Shown here one piece after another: positions 1 to 11,003 of a DNA stretch of 64,000 nt. The notes beneath the pieces are model-generated. The model saw only the letters and a list, made by a program, of their open reading frames with translations. It was not told the origin of the DNA and searched no databases. The stretch is from Hyaloscypha bicolor E (lineage: Eukaryota; Ascomycota; Leotiomycetes; Helotiales; Hyaloscyphaceae): the NCBI RefSeq assembly GCF_002865645.1, contig NW_020194552.1, forward strand, positions 496,001 through 560,000, in the 5' to 3' direction. The translations under genes were made by a program, and so were the position numbers. How positions within the stretch are numbered: the first letter of the stretch is position 1; the number at the start of each line of letters is the position of its first letter.

Positions 1-927
1 AAGAGGTCCAATCTCAGTATTCTCCACCGCGGTTACAGAGCAATGCAAATTTCCAGTAATGCAACAACCGACGCCGCATCATATCGTGCTCATCTTCCTT
101 CATGGGTTCCAGATTGGAGGTTTGAGGGCCATGGTAACGAGTTTGATAGTGATGGGTTTAACTCAGCGACATCTTCTCGGCCTAAAGTATCAACTGAGTA
201 TGCGAGTAGTGGCATTATCGGACTTGAAGGTGTTTATGTCGATGAACTGTCTATTACAGTCCCAGATACATCGAATAAATCAACACCAGTCCCGTGGGAT
301 GGTCCGGGTGTTCTGAATAACTTCACTCAGGCTCTAGCGTTCAAAGAGATTTTTATTAGGCGGATGCAACTGCGGAACTGGCAATACCCAACCGGGGAGG
401 CTCTAGATTCGGTCTTTGCGCAAAGCATCATACTTGAAAATACACCTGACTTTTGCAAGTGGAGACTTGGAGAACACCTCACTCCTAACGACATGCTTTT
501 GCTGTGGCAGAAGGTAGTGGATGCGTTTGCACCCGAGGACTCTACACCGCCATCAGGTTCACAGCACGATTCGAACAGCGTAGGGCCAGCCGGCTTCGAC
601 ACAGAACTTTATTCTAGGGTTATTAAGATCGCGCGCGATGACCGGAAGTACATAATGACAAGATCCGGATATATCGGACTAGCGCCTGAAACCTGCAAAG
701 TGGGTAATGTTATCGCAATTTTCGATGGCGCGGAGACTCCGTTTGTGCTTCGACTGGCAGAGAAGACTGACTCACTTGAAAGAATAAGGAATCTCGGGTC
801 TGAAGTCCGTGAAAATGTGGGAGAGCTGTGGGAGATTATTGGAGAGTGTTATTTGTATGGCTTGATGAACAATGAGGTGTTACGACCTGAATGGAATGAT
901 AAGAGACGGAGCTTTTGGCTTGTCTGA
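1..927 (+). CDS. HET-domain protein, C-terminal part (5' end outside window)
   Basis: The reading frame is already open at base 1 and ends with TGA at 927, so the true start lies left of the window. The fragment carries the typical tail of fungal heterokaryon-incompatibility (HET) proteins: a LPSWVPDW motif near the beginning, then late in the protein the block around YIGLAPETCKVGNVIAIFDG, a PFVLRL strand and a YLYGLMNNEVL motif. In the family these follow the N-terminal HET domain that triggers cell death on non-self recognition; that N-terminal domain is not in view. Family assignment rests on these motifs; allelic specificity or a role in incompatibility is not inferable. The gene converges on the minus-strand oxidase that ends at 1580. 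Confidence 0.8.
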   Translation, partial: KRSNLSILHRGYRAMQISSNATTDAASYRAHLPSWVPDWRFEGHGNEFDSDGFNSATSSRPKVSTEYASSGIIGLEGVYVDELSITVPDTSNKSTPVPWDGPGVLNNFTQALAFKEIFIRRMQLRNWQYPTGEALDSVFAQSIILENTPDFCKWRLGEHLTPNDMLLLWQKVVDAFAPEDSTPPSGSQHDSNSVGPAGFDTELYSRVIKIARDDRKYIMTRSGYIGLAPETCKVGNVIAIFDGAETPFVLRLAEKTDSLERIRNLGSEVRENVGELWEIIGECYLYGLMNNEVLRPEWNDKRRSFWLV

Positions 928-1579
928 TTTCTGCGTCTCCTCACACAAACGAACTCTTGACGGACAATGGAAATGTCTGGAGTTCGGAGCCCTTGGGGCT
1001 ATAGAACGTTGAGTTGAGATATTACTGCGAATTTCCCACCAACAGATTTTTGGTATGGCCGAACTACACGTTCCTGTGCGACGGAAAAGACTCCAGGATA
1101 AGGGGAAAAGGAAGAGTGGAGCTCAAAGTATCGGAGTCAAGAGCATTTCAGATATATGAGAGGGGAGCTACTCAGCTGGAAAGAGAAGCAGGAGCTAAGG
1201 AATTGGAGGAGTGCTGTGGGGCTGCAATGGGAAAGTATCAATGGTCGTCCTGGGATAATCGAGAGAGCGGTGCTGGAGGCTAGGAGAAGGGGGAGCGTAT
1301 TTGAATTGAGTTAATCGATGAGCTACAGTAATCTTGATCATAAATATGCGTACTACGTCACTGATGCTTCGCACACATTTGTCAGAGCCCCGATGTGCTT
1401 GTTATACGGGAAGAATTGTAAAGACAGTAATTGTGTGTATTTGTGAGAGTGATCGAGATGAGTTGACGCAAAAGAAAGAAGGGCATAAAAGTCAGTATTG
1501 GCTCCACCATCAGCCACATGAATGTCTCGACGAGTTTCCTGTTTATAAGAAACCGATCTCAAATGGCTGTTATCAACTT
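928..1579. other. Convergent intergenic region, no supported gene
   Basis: The interval lies between the stop of the HET gene and the stop of the minus-strand oxidase. Two plus-strand reading frames (1014-1283 and 1334-1684) show no recognisable domain, and the second overlaps the last exon of the oxidase. I see only 3' flanking DNA. Confidence 0.5.
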
Positions 1580-3714
1580 TTAGACTTGACAAAGCATATT
1601 TCCAACTTCCTCCCATCGTTCGTTTCCAACGCATGGCGTACACCAAAACACATCATGCGGGTCAACTTTTCGCTTGATGTCTAGAAGTCTTGAATAATTA
1701 TCTCCCCAAAAGGCATGTGGCCAGTTCGGCGTGTTTGGGTCCGCCTGTAGAATGCTCCATAAGCAACGAATATATTGCAGGTTCGAATTTGACTCACCTC
1801 ATTCACATATGCTCCCATATCTGGAGCAAGATCACGAAGTGCCTTGGTGTAAGTGTTGGTAAGAAAATCTTCCTGCTTTGCCTTTCCAGCTGGGTCTAGA
1901 GGCTCCCATGAAACGCTGTTTGCTACTCTCGATTAGCTCCAATCATGAACATCAGATTATGCGAGACGTACTGAAGTGCAGATAGGCTTTTCTCCAAGCT
2001 GGATTGATACTATTGCTTCCTCCACGAGGAACAGAATCCCACACATTCCTTCCAGAGACTAAGTAAGGCCCACTATATGAGTCCGGTGGAGTAAATGCTT
2101 TAATCGCCTCTTTCAAAGAGTTCAGATCTCCTGTCAACGCTTTTTCATCCAGGAGCCAAGAACCCACCAAAGCATCAGACCCACCATCCAGCGGTCCGTT
2201 GGTGTCTTTGAACCAAGCATAGAAATCGGGATAAGTTTTTGGGAGCACAATGACCTTGAACTGTCCTGGAAACGGAGCGGTAGCGTTATTAAAGACATCC
2301 GTAATCGCCGCAGCCAGTGTTGCTGATGAATTGGAGGGTGAGAGGAGCGGCATAAAGAAATATCCTGCATATGCTGCTACCGGCGTGGTGATGTTCAATT
2401 CGACGTTGGTGAAACTTGGCAATATAAATGGAATGCCTGCAATTCCTTGCCCAGAGAGACTTGGATATTGCGAGAGAATGTAAGCAATGACGCTCCAGTA
2501 AGCATCTGAGGTTGTGTTCGTGCCGACAAGAAACGTCACGGCAGCAAAAGGGGTCGCTGGGAAGGCTTTGATCGTTGCCGAGGTGATGACCCCAAAAGTG
2601 GATCCGCCCCCCTATTTCGAGTCAGTAAGCAAGAATCCCCTAATTTTGATCGTTTAGTAGAGTGAGATGAGACTTACCCCACGAATTGCCCAAAACAAAT
2701 CCTGATTTTGGCATTCATTGATTGTGAGTATTTCTCCGCGTGGTGTGACTATTTCCATTTCGAGGACCTGATCGGCACCCATGCCATAAGTTGCACTCAA
2801 TGCTCCATGGCCACCACCTGTCAGATATCCACCAGGACCAACAGTTTCAGAGTTGCCGGCTACTATGGTCAGATTTCTCAGACTTGCCTGAAGATCCATC
2901 TCACCAAACCTAAATTTCCGAAGTTAGAACATTACACCCCACATTGGAATGGAGCAGAGCACGAAAGTATTACACTGGAATAACAACGCTTGAAAAATAA
3001 ACGAGGAGGTCAAAATACTTGGAGAGACTGACTGAGAACCTGCAGCAGCTGTTACCGCATGGGTATCAATGGAAAAATTGCAGCCCTTCGGCGCGAAGCC
3101 TTCGTGGAACGAAAGTCCGTTCATGTGATGCGTCCATATCGACAGGGAATTTGGAGCAGACGATCTGAAGCACGAGGAGTACGTTATCAGGGGTGATCTA
3201 ACTATTTCATTCTCAATACTTACCGTCCATTATGATCATGTCCAGTTGCCTTCACGATCAATCTGATATTGTGTCTCCGGGCATAATCAACTCCAATTTT
3301 TATATGCTCCGCACAAGTCGCATTAATCACATAAATGGGGTATCCCTCTCCACTGCAGGTAACATTTGCTTGTGGAAGACAAGTATCATTGTTCCAGTTC
3401 TGTTGGACCGCGCTGACCGGATCATCTGTATGGAAGACTGCCGTGAGCCATTCGGCTTGAACCATGGGACACAGCGTTGCATTGAAAGTCGGTTGATCTG
3501 GGTGACAGACTGCACCAGGTGGAATAGGTTTGAAAAGTCGACCACTGAGAGAACTGTTCAGCGAAGCCCAGGAAGAATCACTCGGCCAGTCCGGTAACCC
3601 TGGAATTGCTCTGCAAGTCGAATGCGAAGAGTTATTCGGGGTGGGGTTTGCGTTTGCACGAACTGCAACTTGGGCCAACAAACCGAACGCTATCAAGCGT
3701 CCGAGGCTACACAT
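1580..3714 (-). CDS. Secreted FAD-linked oxidase, berberine-bridge-enzyme type
   Basis: Six exons close in phase: 3714-3224, 3164-3033, 2909-2678, 2611-1972, 1922-1798 and 1744-1580, giving 594 residues. The protein starts with a signal peptide (MCSLGRLIAFGLLAQVAVRANA) and is rich in N-glycosylation sequons. The FAD_binding_4 domain shows KATGHDHNGR, whose His is the expected 8-alpha FAD attachment site, then SIWTHHMNGL and GGYLTGGGHGALSATYG. The Cys that gives a second flavin bond in plant BBEs is not seen at that site, so attachment is probably by His only. The C-terminal BBE domain is seen as NPAWRKAYLHF, then WEPLDPAGKAKQEDFL and FWGDNYSRLLDIKRKVDP. Such enzymes oxidise sugars, alkaloids or secondary metabolites outside the cell or in the secretory path; the substrate cannot be told. 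No biosynthetic backbone gene is nearby. Confidence 0.9.
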
Positions 3715-3798
3715 AGTAAGATGAGATTTGGAGAAATAGAGCCAAAATGAACTTTCTCAAAATAACGTTCCTGGTTCTTCGCTGCACCTTAGTTTGTG

Positions 3799-3806
3799 TA
3801 TATATA
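3799..3806 (-). promoter_or_regulatory. Possible TATA box of the FAD-oxidase gene
   Basis: TATATATA lies about 85-92 bases upstream of the oxidase start codon on the minus strand, a usual distance for a fungal core promoter. The assignment is by position and sequence only. Confidence 0.35.
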
Positions 3807-3951
3807 TTCGGAGGTAGCATGGACGGATTCAACTCTTATGTACTTCTCGAATATGAAATCCTCATCACGACTTGAGTTTGTGCCACGTTATACAGCATGA
3901 CTCTAGTGAGAAATGTGGCCTCGGCGTAAGAGTAAGCCCCGTGAAACATTG

Positions 3952-4889
3952 CTAAGAGACGAAGCCAAGAGAATGGCAGGTTGCTGAAGGGAAAAAGTCA
4001 CGGGCTGCCAATGGGTCATTGCCGTTCCTGAAGAATTCAGATGCAAGTTCAGAAGAAATCTGCTGATCTCTTCTAATTACGGAAATTATTCGGAAAGACT
4101 TTAACTCAAGGCAGTCACGACAAGGATCCCGAAATGTCCATATTTGGAAGGAAACATGAAATTCAAGGGTCAATTTGATACTTTTGGCACGTCGGGGAAT
4201 TCCGACACGGGATAGAAAATTGGAATTCGGATTACGGGCGACGAATTCTATGAATGGTTGTTCACTCCCCGCAGGCACGACCTTACATGCAGATCGATCT
4301 TCTTTAAGCGAGAAAGGTCGTCGGGATGTGTGAGTGGGATGACCCGATCGCATCTGTTTGGGACAAACCTCGCATTGGATTTCATTTGACCAACCAATGA
4401 AGTTTGGCGTTGTCAGATTCTCCTTTTCCATCTGGCAATATTTTCCGAGTCGGGATGATATGACGCTGCCAGGCGGAACGCGTGTTGTTGATGTAAAAAA
4501 ATAAGTGGGGATGCTCAATGGCGATTTGGTGCAACAATACCCAAGGCGAATTCTCAATGGAGGGTTCTCCGAATGCAGAGCTGAAAATGCCCTCCGTTAT
4601 GAGTCCCATTTTAAGGGCATTTTCTCAAGAAAATCTTGTAAATGACTGTTACTCAAGCGCTAACTCCTTCCATAGCGTAGCGAAATGTCATCAGTCGGGA
4701 GGATTCTCTCCCTCCACCCTTAGAGTGAGTCACGCTCATCTTATCCGACAGTCTCCAGTCAACCTCATTCAACAAATGACACAAAACTAGCGGTCTCCGA
4801 AGCCGATGGACTTCACACAGAAGTATGTGCTTGTCTTTAGCCATAAATTGGGAAGAATACGGCTGGAAATGCTGCAGCCGCTCCTGCAT
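3952..4889 (-). pseudogene. Degraded gene relic, possibly F-box/LRR-like
   Basis: Minus-strand open stretches in alternating frames (4653-4889, 4382-4609, 3952-4557) read like pieces of one protein broken by frame changes. The fragments ALLHQIAIEHPHL-like, TRSAWQRHIIPTR, and further down EFHVSFQIWTFRDPCRDCLE and LASEFFRNGNDPLAARDFFP resemble the leucine-rich tails of fungal F-box proteins, but no F-box is clear and I cannot name the family firmly. No set of consensus introns joins the frames. It may be a dead gene or simply chance open frames. Confidence 0.25.
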
Positions 4890-6484
4890 TTCGTGTTGTT
4901 ACTTGAATTTAATGCCTTACTTATGCGGCCATGCTTGCAAAAATATAAAGCAAAGCAATCACATATTAGATGGTATTAATACAACGTATTGCTAGTCTAT
5001 TGAGGCCATGAAAATCCAAATCAATCTCGCCACTTGCTCCACCAAACTACAAATAATATCTAACACCGGCCCATTCAAAAGTATCAGCTTCTAAACAAAC
5101 AAGAAGTAAACTCAGAGCCCATCCTCAGCCCACCAAGCAAATCTCACGCTACAGAAATATGCATCAAGTTTTGGTTTTCCTATGCGTAGTTTGTAGGTTT
5201 GGCGGCCGCGAGCTGCTCTCCGTTTTTGAAGAATACGGATTGGCTGTCGAGAACGGGTTTTGGTTGAGTTCGTCATTTTCGGCGTTGAGTGCCGGTTGTG
5301 CTGTATTTGCCAGAGTGGCCTCGGTAAGTGACTCGGCGGTTGAGAGACTGGAGACTATTGAACCTCCCGTTTCCCAATTGCCCTGAGCATTATTGATGGC
5401 CCCTGTGTTGACGTGTCGAGCAATCAACGGGATAGAATGTGAGATATTTCAACTAAGAGAGGACAGTACTCTGGCGGTAAAGGAGTATTACATCTTGAAA
5501 GTGGATGTAGTGGGGCGAATTGGTTTGAATTAGGACTTGGAGAGAAAACTAGAAATTGAGAGACACGTTTCGGTTTCTGTCTTGAATAGATTATTAACAA
5601 TTTTCCTTTCTATTTAATGGAGGTTTTGAACTCTGCTAGAATGAATCCTCTTTTTGTAATGCTTGACGAAGAGCATTTTTAAGAATGTAAATAGGTGCTT
5701 ACGAGTAGGTTCAAGGATTCCAACAAAGCCCAAATAACAGGATTCCACAGGCCCCCGACTTGGGGCTCGAATTCTTAACTTGAGGTTTATTGGTTATTAT
5801 CATGACCTATTTTCCAACGCATATGATAAAAGCCGTGGGGATGGGTTTGTGGCTGTGCCACCGGACTGCATTATGGGATCATCCACCCTATCGATAAAAC
5901 AACTGGAACTTCTACCACTCGGCAGACAGCCCTCTCACACTCTGGGTGTGTCTGTCCAGGTAATTTAAACATCCAATGCAAATAAAACTGTCCAACCTAT
6001 CCGTTGACAGGGGGCGGTGACTCACCTTCGGTCGTCAGGTACAACTCTTTGTTACTTGTTGAGGAGAAAACCTGCAAACACATACATTTCCAGCTGCTTT
6101 CGCACGCACCGCAACTTAGAAGGCTGATGAGAAACATTCCAGAGTTACTTATTCCCCTATTTTGAGATACACCTTGGTTTCGAGGTACTAAAATATTAGA
6201 TTTGTCCTGTGGGAAACCAGAGCAATGAGGTCGAAGGAGACAGCATGCAATGTCACATCAGAACTCGGAACAATAATCAAAGGAGATGCCAAAGATTTAT
6301 TCAAGCCAGGCAATTTTTAAAGAGTGGCCCGAACAATGTGTTGTTCAAAATTTCGTGTTACGAGGATCCATCCGCGTTTTTAAATGGTTGTTTTCCTCCA
6401 AAACAGCACCAAAAGATAGGTATTAATCAGGTCCATGCTTTACCATTACATCTTTAGCCTAGATTAGACATTCAGTCTTTCACA
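4890..6484. other. Intergenic, no supported gene
   Basis: No domain-bearing frame was found. A minus-strand open frame at 5164-5427 (Ser/Thr/Asn-rich) begins at a TTG, not an ATG, and is not supported. The right end is the promoter region of the first RING-TM gene. Confidence 0.4.
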
Positions 6485-7537
6485 ATGTGTCAACTACACA
6501 CAGAAACCCTCTTCTACGGATGTTGCCACAGCGCTTTCGCGCAAACTACCTCGGAGCTCTGCAACTGTGGCAGAGATCTGTTCATTATGAAAGTAGAGTG
6601 GGACCGAATTCAGAATTGCCCTCATTGCGAAGCAAAGAAAGGTAGCAAATGGACTGTCCTGAAGCACCTGACCCGTGAAGAGTTCGCTGTCAGAACCGAC
6701 TCTGTGCGTCGTTTCTTGGATTTTCGCAAGTGTCAACTTGTTGTTGCCCAGGGCGAAGGCCCCGATTTGTTCGGTAAGGCTGCAGCTAAGATTATTATAC
6801 GAGAAGACTTCGAGGCTGTTGATAGGCTGGATTGGGACAAGGCAAGCGGCACTCCCATTCCCCTAAACTCTCGGCGAAAGGACCACCACATCGATCGATC
6901 CTACTTCATCACTCCAGAACTCAGGATTGTTCCAGCAGGGAAGATCAAACCTCACCAGGACAGTTGCGGGATATGTCTAGGCTCTCTCACATCATTTGAT
7001 CCAGAAGAGAGTTGTTCAGGGCATGGGGCACGGAAGCTTCCTTGCGGTCATATCTATGGACGACAGTGCATAGTAGATGCACTTACCAAATCATTGGAGA
7101 AGATCAAGCGATGTCCTCACTGCCGCAAAGAATTCAGCATTAGCAAGGCACGGCACTACTCGAGCCGTCATTATTTTATGAAGAGCATAGATGCCGTCGA
7201 ACGGAATAACGGGCAAACAGGAGTTCTTGCAGTCTGCGCCCTCTTCCCTCTCTTCCTTGCAGTAGCAATAAGTATGAATGTAGCGCCAAAACTCAATGTG
7301 GATTCTGAAGACAGAGCTCGAGGATATTCTCGGTGGAAGAGGACTCTATTAGCGGTGGTAATCTTGGCAACTTGGCCCTTGGTTCATGTTGCTTTCGCTG
7401 TACTCGCAGTTATCGGGTACTTAATACAAGTCCCCCACAACCACAATCCTCCTAGTTGGCTTTTACTAGGATTCGTGCTTGGGACTATCGCCACGTACGC
7501 TCTGCTGACAGTGTACTTCCCTCTCCCCACAGCATAA
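6485..7537 (+). CDS. RING-finger membrane protein, copy 1 of tandem trio
   Basis: This is a single-exon gene for 350 residues with a clear ATG at 6485. The N-terminus has a compact Cys/His motif (MCQLHTET, a CCH at residues 13-15, CNCGRD, then CPHC) that recurs in both neighbours and may bind zinc. A RING finger follows: Cys161 and Cys164, then Cys187-Gly-His189, Cys195, Cys210 and Cys213. The position usually held by the fifth ligand (residue 192) is Gly, a variant I know from other fungal RINGs with a CGHxxGxxC core. Three hydrophobic spans follow (about 243-262, 286-314, 323-347), so the RING probably faces the cytosol from a membrane. The likely role is E3 ubiquitin ligation at a membrane; substrate unknown. 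The paralogues at 7912 and 9389 share the layout. Confidence 0.8.
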   Translation: MCQLHTETLFYGCCHSAFAQTTSELCNCGRDLFIMKVEWDRIQNCPHCEAKKGSKWTVLKHLTREEFAVRTDSVRRFLDFRKCQLVVAQGEGPDLFGKAAAKIIIREDFEAVDRLDWDKASGTPIPLNSRRKDHHIDRSYFITPELRIVPAGKIKPHQDSCGICLGSLTSFDPEESCSGHGARKLPCGHIYGRQCIVDALTKSLEKIKRCPHCRKEFSISKARHYSSRHYFMKSIDAVERNNGQTGVLAVCALFPLFLAVAISMNVAPKLNVDSEDRARGYSRWKRTLLAVVILATWPLVHVAFAVLAVIGYLIQVPHNHNPPSWLLLGFVLGTIATYALLTVYFPLPTA

Positions 7538-7911
7538 ATATTTTAAAGAGCCAGACCCTCCCAGCTCTATCAGATAGGGAATTTTTTTGGTTAGCAGCCA
7601 AGAGCCTTAGTCTCACAAAAATAATTTGATAATACTATGGCTATGAACCTACAAAACCTCCCTCCGCTTTGACGTGATTGCAGTAGAATCCACGAACCAC
7701 AATATGTGCTTTGCATATGTTCTCTTCAGAAACAAACCATTTTAAAGCCGCGAGATAATTTTAATTGCACGATGTCTTTATGGCCCTCTCCCTGGACCCT
7801 GAACAGTTGTTCTTCTGGCGAACAGGACACAGGTTTTGATACAAATTTGGGTCTGCCACCATTTACTCCCCAACAACGCCTTCGTAGCTGCAACCGTGCA
7901 CATTTACCAAG

Positions 7912-8839
7912 ATGTGTCCAACCCATATAGAGACCATGTTCTGGCAATGTCGCCATACTTGCTTCACACAAAGCAGTGCACAGGCCTGCGTGTGCAGCAG
8001 AGATCTTCTCAAAATGACGATGAACAAACAAACATGCCCAAGATGCCAGGCAACTGGATATCTAGAACCAGATGATACCATGTTCATGGAGGGCAGACAA
8101 GGCAGACTGGCTTCGTCGTCTGGCAAACTTCCACGCCGCCGGTGGCAAACTTCATGGTCAGCTCATCGCACCTCCCGGCGGTTTTGGTCATGTCTCGGAA
8201 AGAGATATCATAATAATGCTGTCGAGTGGACCAGTACCCTTAGACTACCAGTATATCAACTTTCTGACCGACTTCTGCGATTTCGATTCCCCAGAGGCAA
8301 AGGCAGCCCCACCCGGATTGATCCATCCAGACGACGATTGATGTGACATCCGCTGGGGATCCCTCACTTCACTGGATATTGAGGATTCCTGCTCTGCTGG
8401 CCACGTGTACGGAATAAAGTGCCTCGAACGTGCATTTAAGACTGGAAACAACTTGGAAAGGCAAAGCACGTATCGATGCATTTACTGTCGCAAGGTATAC
8501 AGGCTTTCCTTCGCAAGGTTTTTATCTCTGCATCCCTTCTAGAAACAGAGTACTAAGAGACTCTCGGAGAACACTGTGACCGAATACCATCTAGTGGGGT
8601 GCTTTATGCTAATCTTGCTACACCCGTATGTGTGTGCTGTTGGCGTATCCATGGACATCGGAACTAAGGTCAATGTCTCCTCCGACCACTGGCTTAGAAC
8701 TACTTCGAGGTGGTTGAGAGTTTCGCTTTGCGGTATTGCTCATTGCAGCTTGGCTCTTGGCTTTTCTGCGTTCTGGTGCCTTATATGGTATCTGTACCTC
8801 CCGGCTCCTTTTTGGATCAGGGCGCAGATTGCTTCATAG
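7912..8839 (+). pseudogene. RING-TM pseudogene, copy 2 of tandem trio
   Basis: The copy starts with an ATG and an intact N-terminal motif (MCPTHIETMFWQCRH, CVCSRDL, CPRC) that clearly matches copies 1 and 3. The frame then shifts by one base near 8050-8090. In the new frame a TGA at 8339-8341 lies just before the RING, and a TAG lies at 8540-8542. The RING itself has lost ligands: the first pair reads CDIR in place of CxxC, and the CGH block reads AGHVYGIKC after a short deletion. The C-terminal membrane part is still recognisable (SMDIGTKVNV and two hydrophobic spans). Lack of consensus splice sites around the stops argues against introns. I infer a dead duplicate. Confidence 0.75.
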
Positions 8840-9388
8840 TTACGATCGCCATCTATTCCTTCTTAAGTTTTTTCCCTGCACAGTTGCTCCTCGAGAATTG
8901 AATGATCACCTCAAACCCCTGGTGTGGGAATCCAGCAATTCTGAAATTGATCCATTAAGATTGTGTCGGGGGAGATTGGGATTATCTCGAAAAGAACTCG
9001 TGAGACAGTCAGGCAAAAGAAAGGGTAACCTCCCCACACGTAGGCGAGTTGACCGGTACATTATGTATCCACTAGACTTTCTTAGCTAACTAATGAAAAC
9101 GATGCATCTCAATCTATTCCTTCCACATAGCCATGGCAAAATTGAGCAGATAAAAGTGAAAGCAATGAAGATCAAAAACACGCATGAGTGAAAAACAAAG
9201 AACAATGGGACTTCCCAGAACAAAACCATTGTTTTTTTCGCATCTTTGAAGAACTCACCCCATAAACCTCGGCAACCCTCCTGTCCCCCAGAAAAACAGC
9301 GCATAGAAGAACCGTATACCTCCCATCCAGACCTTCCCGTCCCCATTCCCTTCCATTCTCGACCTTCTGAACCCAACCGTGCATCAAA

Positions 9389-10393
9389 ATGTGCCGCGTC
9401 CACACAGAGCGTTTCCACTGGCTCTGCGCCCACTACTCCTGGCTCACAGCCTGTGAAGAAAACGGCTCCTGCAGGGGATGCAGAAAGCAACACGCTTACC
9501 GCCTGCAGATTTGCTATAATTTCGTCTGTCCTTCTTGTCGAGGCTCAGATCCTAACATCCACGAACCGCAAGACGATGGCCTCCCCATCGAAGCCAGGAC
9601 AGGCGAGGATAGAAAATTATTGGAGGCGTATAAGGGCCGTGTGTATCGCCGCGGCCATGAAGCTGAAGTAGAGAGAATATCCCTCGAAAGAAGGGTGCAG
9701 GCGTACGATGATGCGTACGGGTTGTACCAGAGAGCTTACAAAGCGCGCATCGGACCGGCCATTCGTAAACCAGATCCCGATTTGGTTGGTGTTTTGGCTG
9801 CCAGAGTGCCACCGAGATGTCTCCCGTTGCAGTTCCTGCCAAACAAGTATCTCACTGACTCTAGCGAGTTCTCGTCCCCAGCTATCATGGTTGTTTCACC
9901 CGGCCTAATTCCGCGAGATTTGGATAAATGTGGTGTTTGTTGGGGAAGTCTTGTTGGGACCGGCGATGCGGCTTGTGAAGGTGGGCTGCCGAGAATGCTG
10001 CCTTGTGGACATATCTATGGCAAGAAGTGCATCTCGAAGGTTTTCGAGCAGATCAGCTCTTGCCCGTATTGTACTAGGAAGTACACAATCCGACGTCGGG
10101 GCAAACAGCGAATGGACCCTGTAAATGAGGTGATCGACGGACTGATGGAGGATCCGCGGCTTGAGCCCGAGTGGCTTTTTGCGAGGAACGTTGTGATGAG
10201 AATACTGACTCCTTTCGTTTTGGCTGTCGTGTTGACGATGGATGTGGGCCCGAAAGTCGGTGCGAATGGGAGAGAGATGTTGATCGGACGGGCCAAACTG
10301 TCAGTGAAGATAGGCGTGTGGGCGGCTTGTATTGCGCTTTCTCCAGCCATGTACGGATATCTTCTTTGGGTTTATTGGACTGGACATCATTAA
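9389..10393 (+). CDS. RING-finger membrane protein, copy 3 of tandem trio
   Basis: This is a single-exon gene for 334 residues. It opens with MCRVHTERFHWLCAH, then CRGC and CPSC, the shared Cys/His module. The central part is charged and helical (EAEVERISLERRVQAYDDAY), richer than in copy 1. The RING reads CGVCWGSL, then LPCGHIYGKKC and CPYC, with the same Gly in place of the usual fifth ligand. Two hydrophobic spans follow, the first ending in TMDVGPKVGA, a motif matched by SMNVAPKLNV in copy 1. A membrane-bound E3 ligase is the likeliest role. Divergence outside the motifs is large, so the duplication is old or selection is relaxed. Confidence 0.8.
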   Translation: MCRVHTERFHWLCAHYSWLTACEENGSCRGCRKQHAYRLQICYNFVCPSCRGSDPNIHEPQDDGLPIEARTGEDRKLLEAYKGRVYRRGHEAEVERISLERRVQAYDDAYGLYQRAYKARIGPAIRKPDPDLVGVLAARVPPRCLPLQFLPNKYLTDSSEFSSPAIMVVSPGLIPRDLDKCGVCWGSLVGTGDAACEGGLPRMLPCGHIYGKKCISKVFEQISSCPYCTRKYTIRRRGKQRMDPVNEVIDGLMEDPRLEPEWLFARNVVMRILTPFVLAVVLTMDVGPKVGANGREMLIGRAKLSVKIGVWAACIALSPAMYGYLLWVYWTGHH

Positions 10394-10505
10394 ATGAGCT
10401 CTCGAGATAGCGAGTAGACTTTACATAGCCTAGGAAATGAAAAATTATGTGAAAACCAAATGAAAGCAACTTATCTGACGTAAAGTGAATGTTCCAGGCT
10501 CTCTT

Positions 10506-10584
10506 GAAACATCGAGGGATGCAATTATTAGAATGTCCTAAACTATCGCTGAACATCGAGGGAGGCAACTTTCAGAATGTCCCT
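10506..10584 (+). repeat. Two imperfect direct repeats of about 34 bp
   Basis: The segments 10506-10539 and 10551-10584 both carry the core ACATCGAGGGA followed by GCAA and then AGAATGTCC. They lie just downstream of the third RING-TM gene in non-coding DNA. Confidence 0.5.
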
Positions 10585-11003
10585 AGCTCTCGTCGTATAG
10601 TAAGGATAAAATCCTGAGAATATCTCAACCCCGCCATATACAACCAGGGATACGATTCTTGGATTGTCCCAAAATCTCCTTGTGCATTCAAGGGTAGGGG
10701 ATCGACTTGACCTCTATATACCAATGCGCTTTTGCAAAATGACAGCGCCTTAGTGCTTGTGAGTCCGACACACCAATGTTTGTGCATAACTAGTTGCCGC
10801 GGATCGAAGGGGAGAGGTACAAGACAACGTAAACTCGCGTGATACGAAATATTGCCGGTCGTTGGTTTTCCGAGGCGTCGAGGGCGCGAGTATATGAACA
10901 AGTGACGCACCCTGACCACCACCAACGCTTCCTCCAGGCAACATCCCAAAGGATTACCGAATTCCACCCACAAACGCCGTAATCGCACCGAGAGTCCCAA
11001 AAG

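Noticed and set aside
1014..1684. Two plus-strand open frames after the HET gene
   Set aside because: No domain is present and the second overlaps the last exon of the well-supported FAD oxidase on the other strand.
1580..10393. A secondary-metabolite cluster around the FAD oxidase
   Set aside because: No polyketide synthase, peptide synthetase, terpene cyclase or cluster-type regulator is seen in the neighbourhood.
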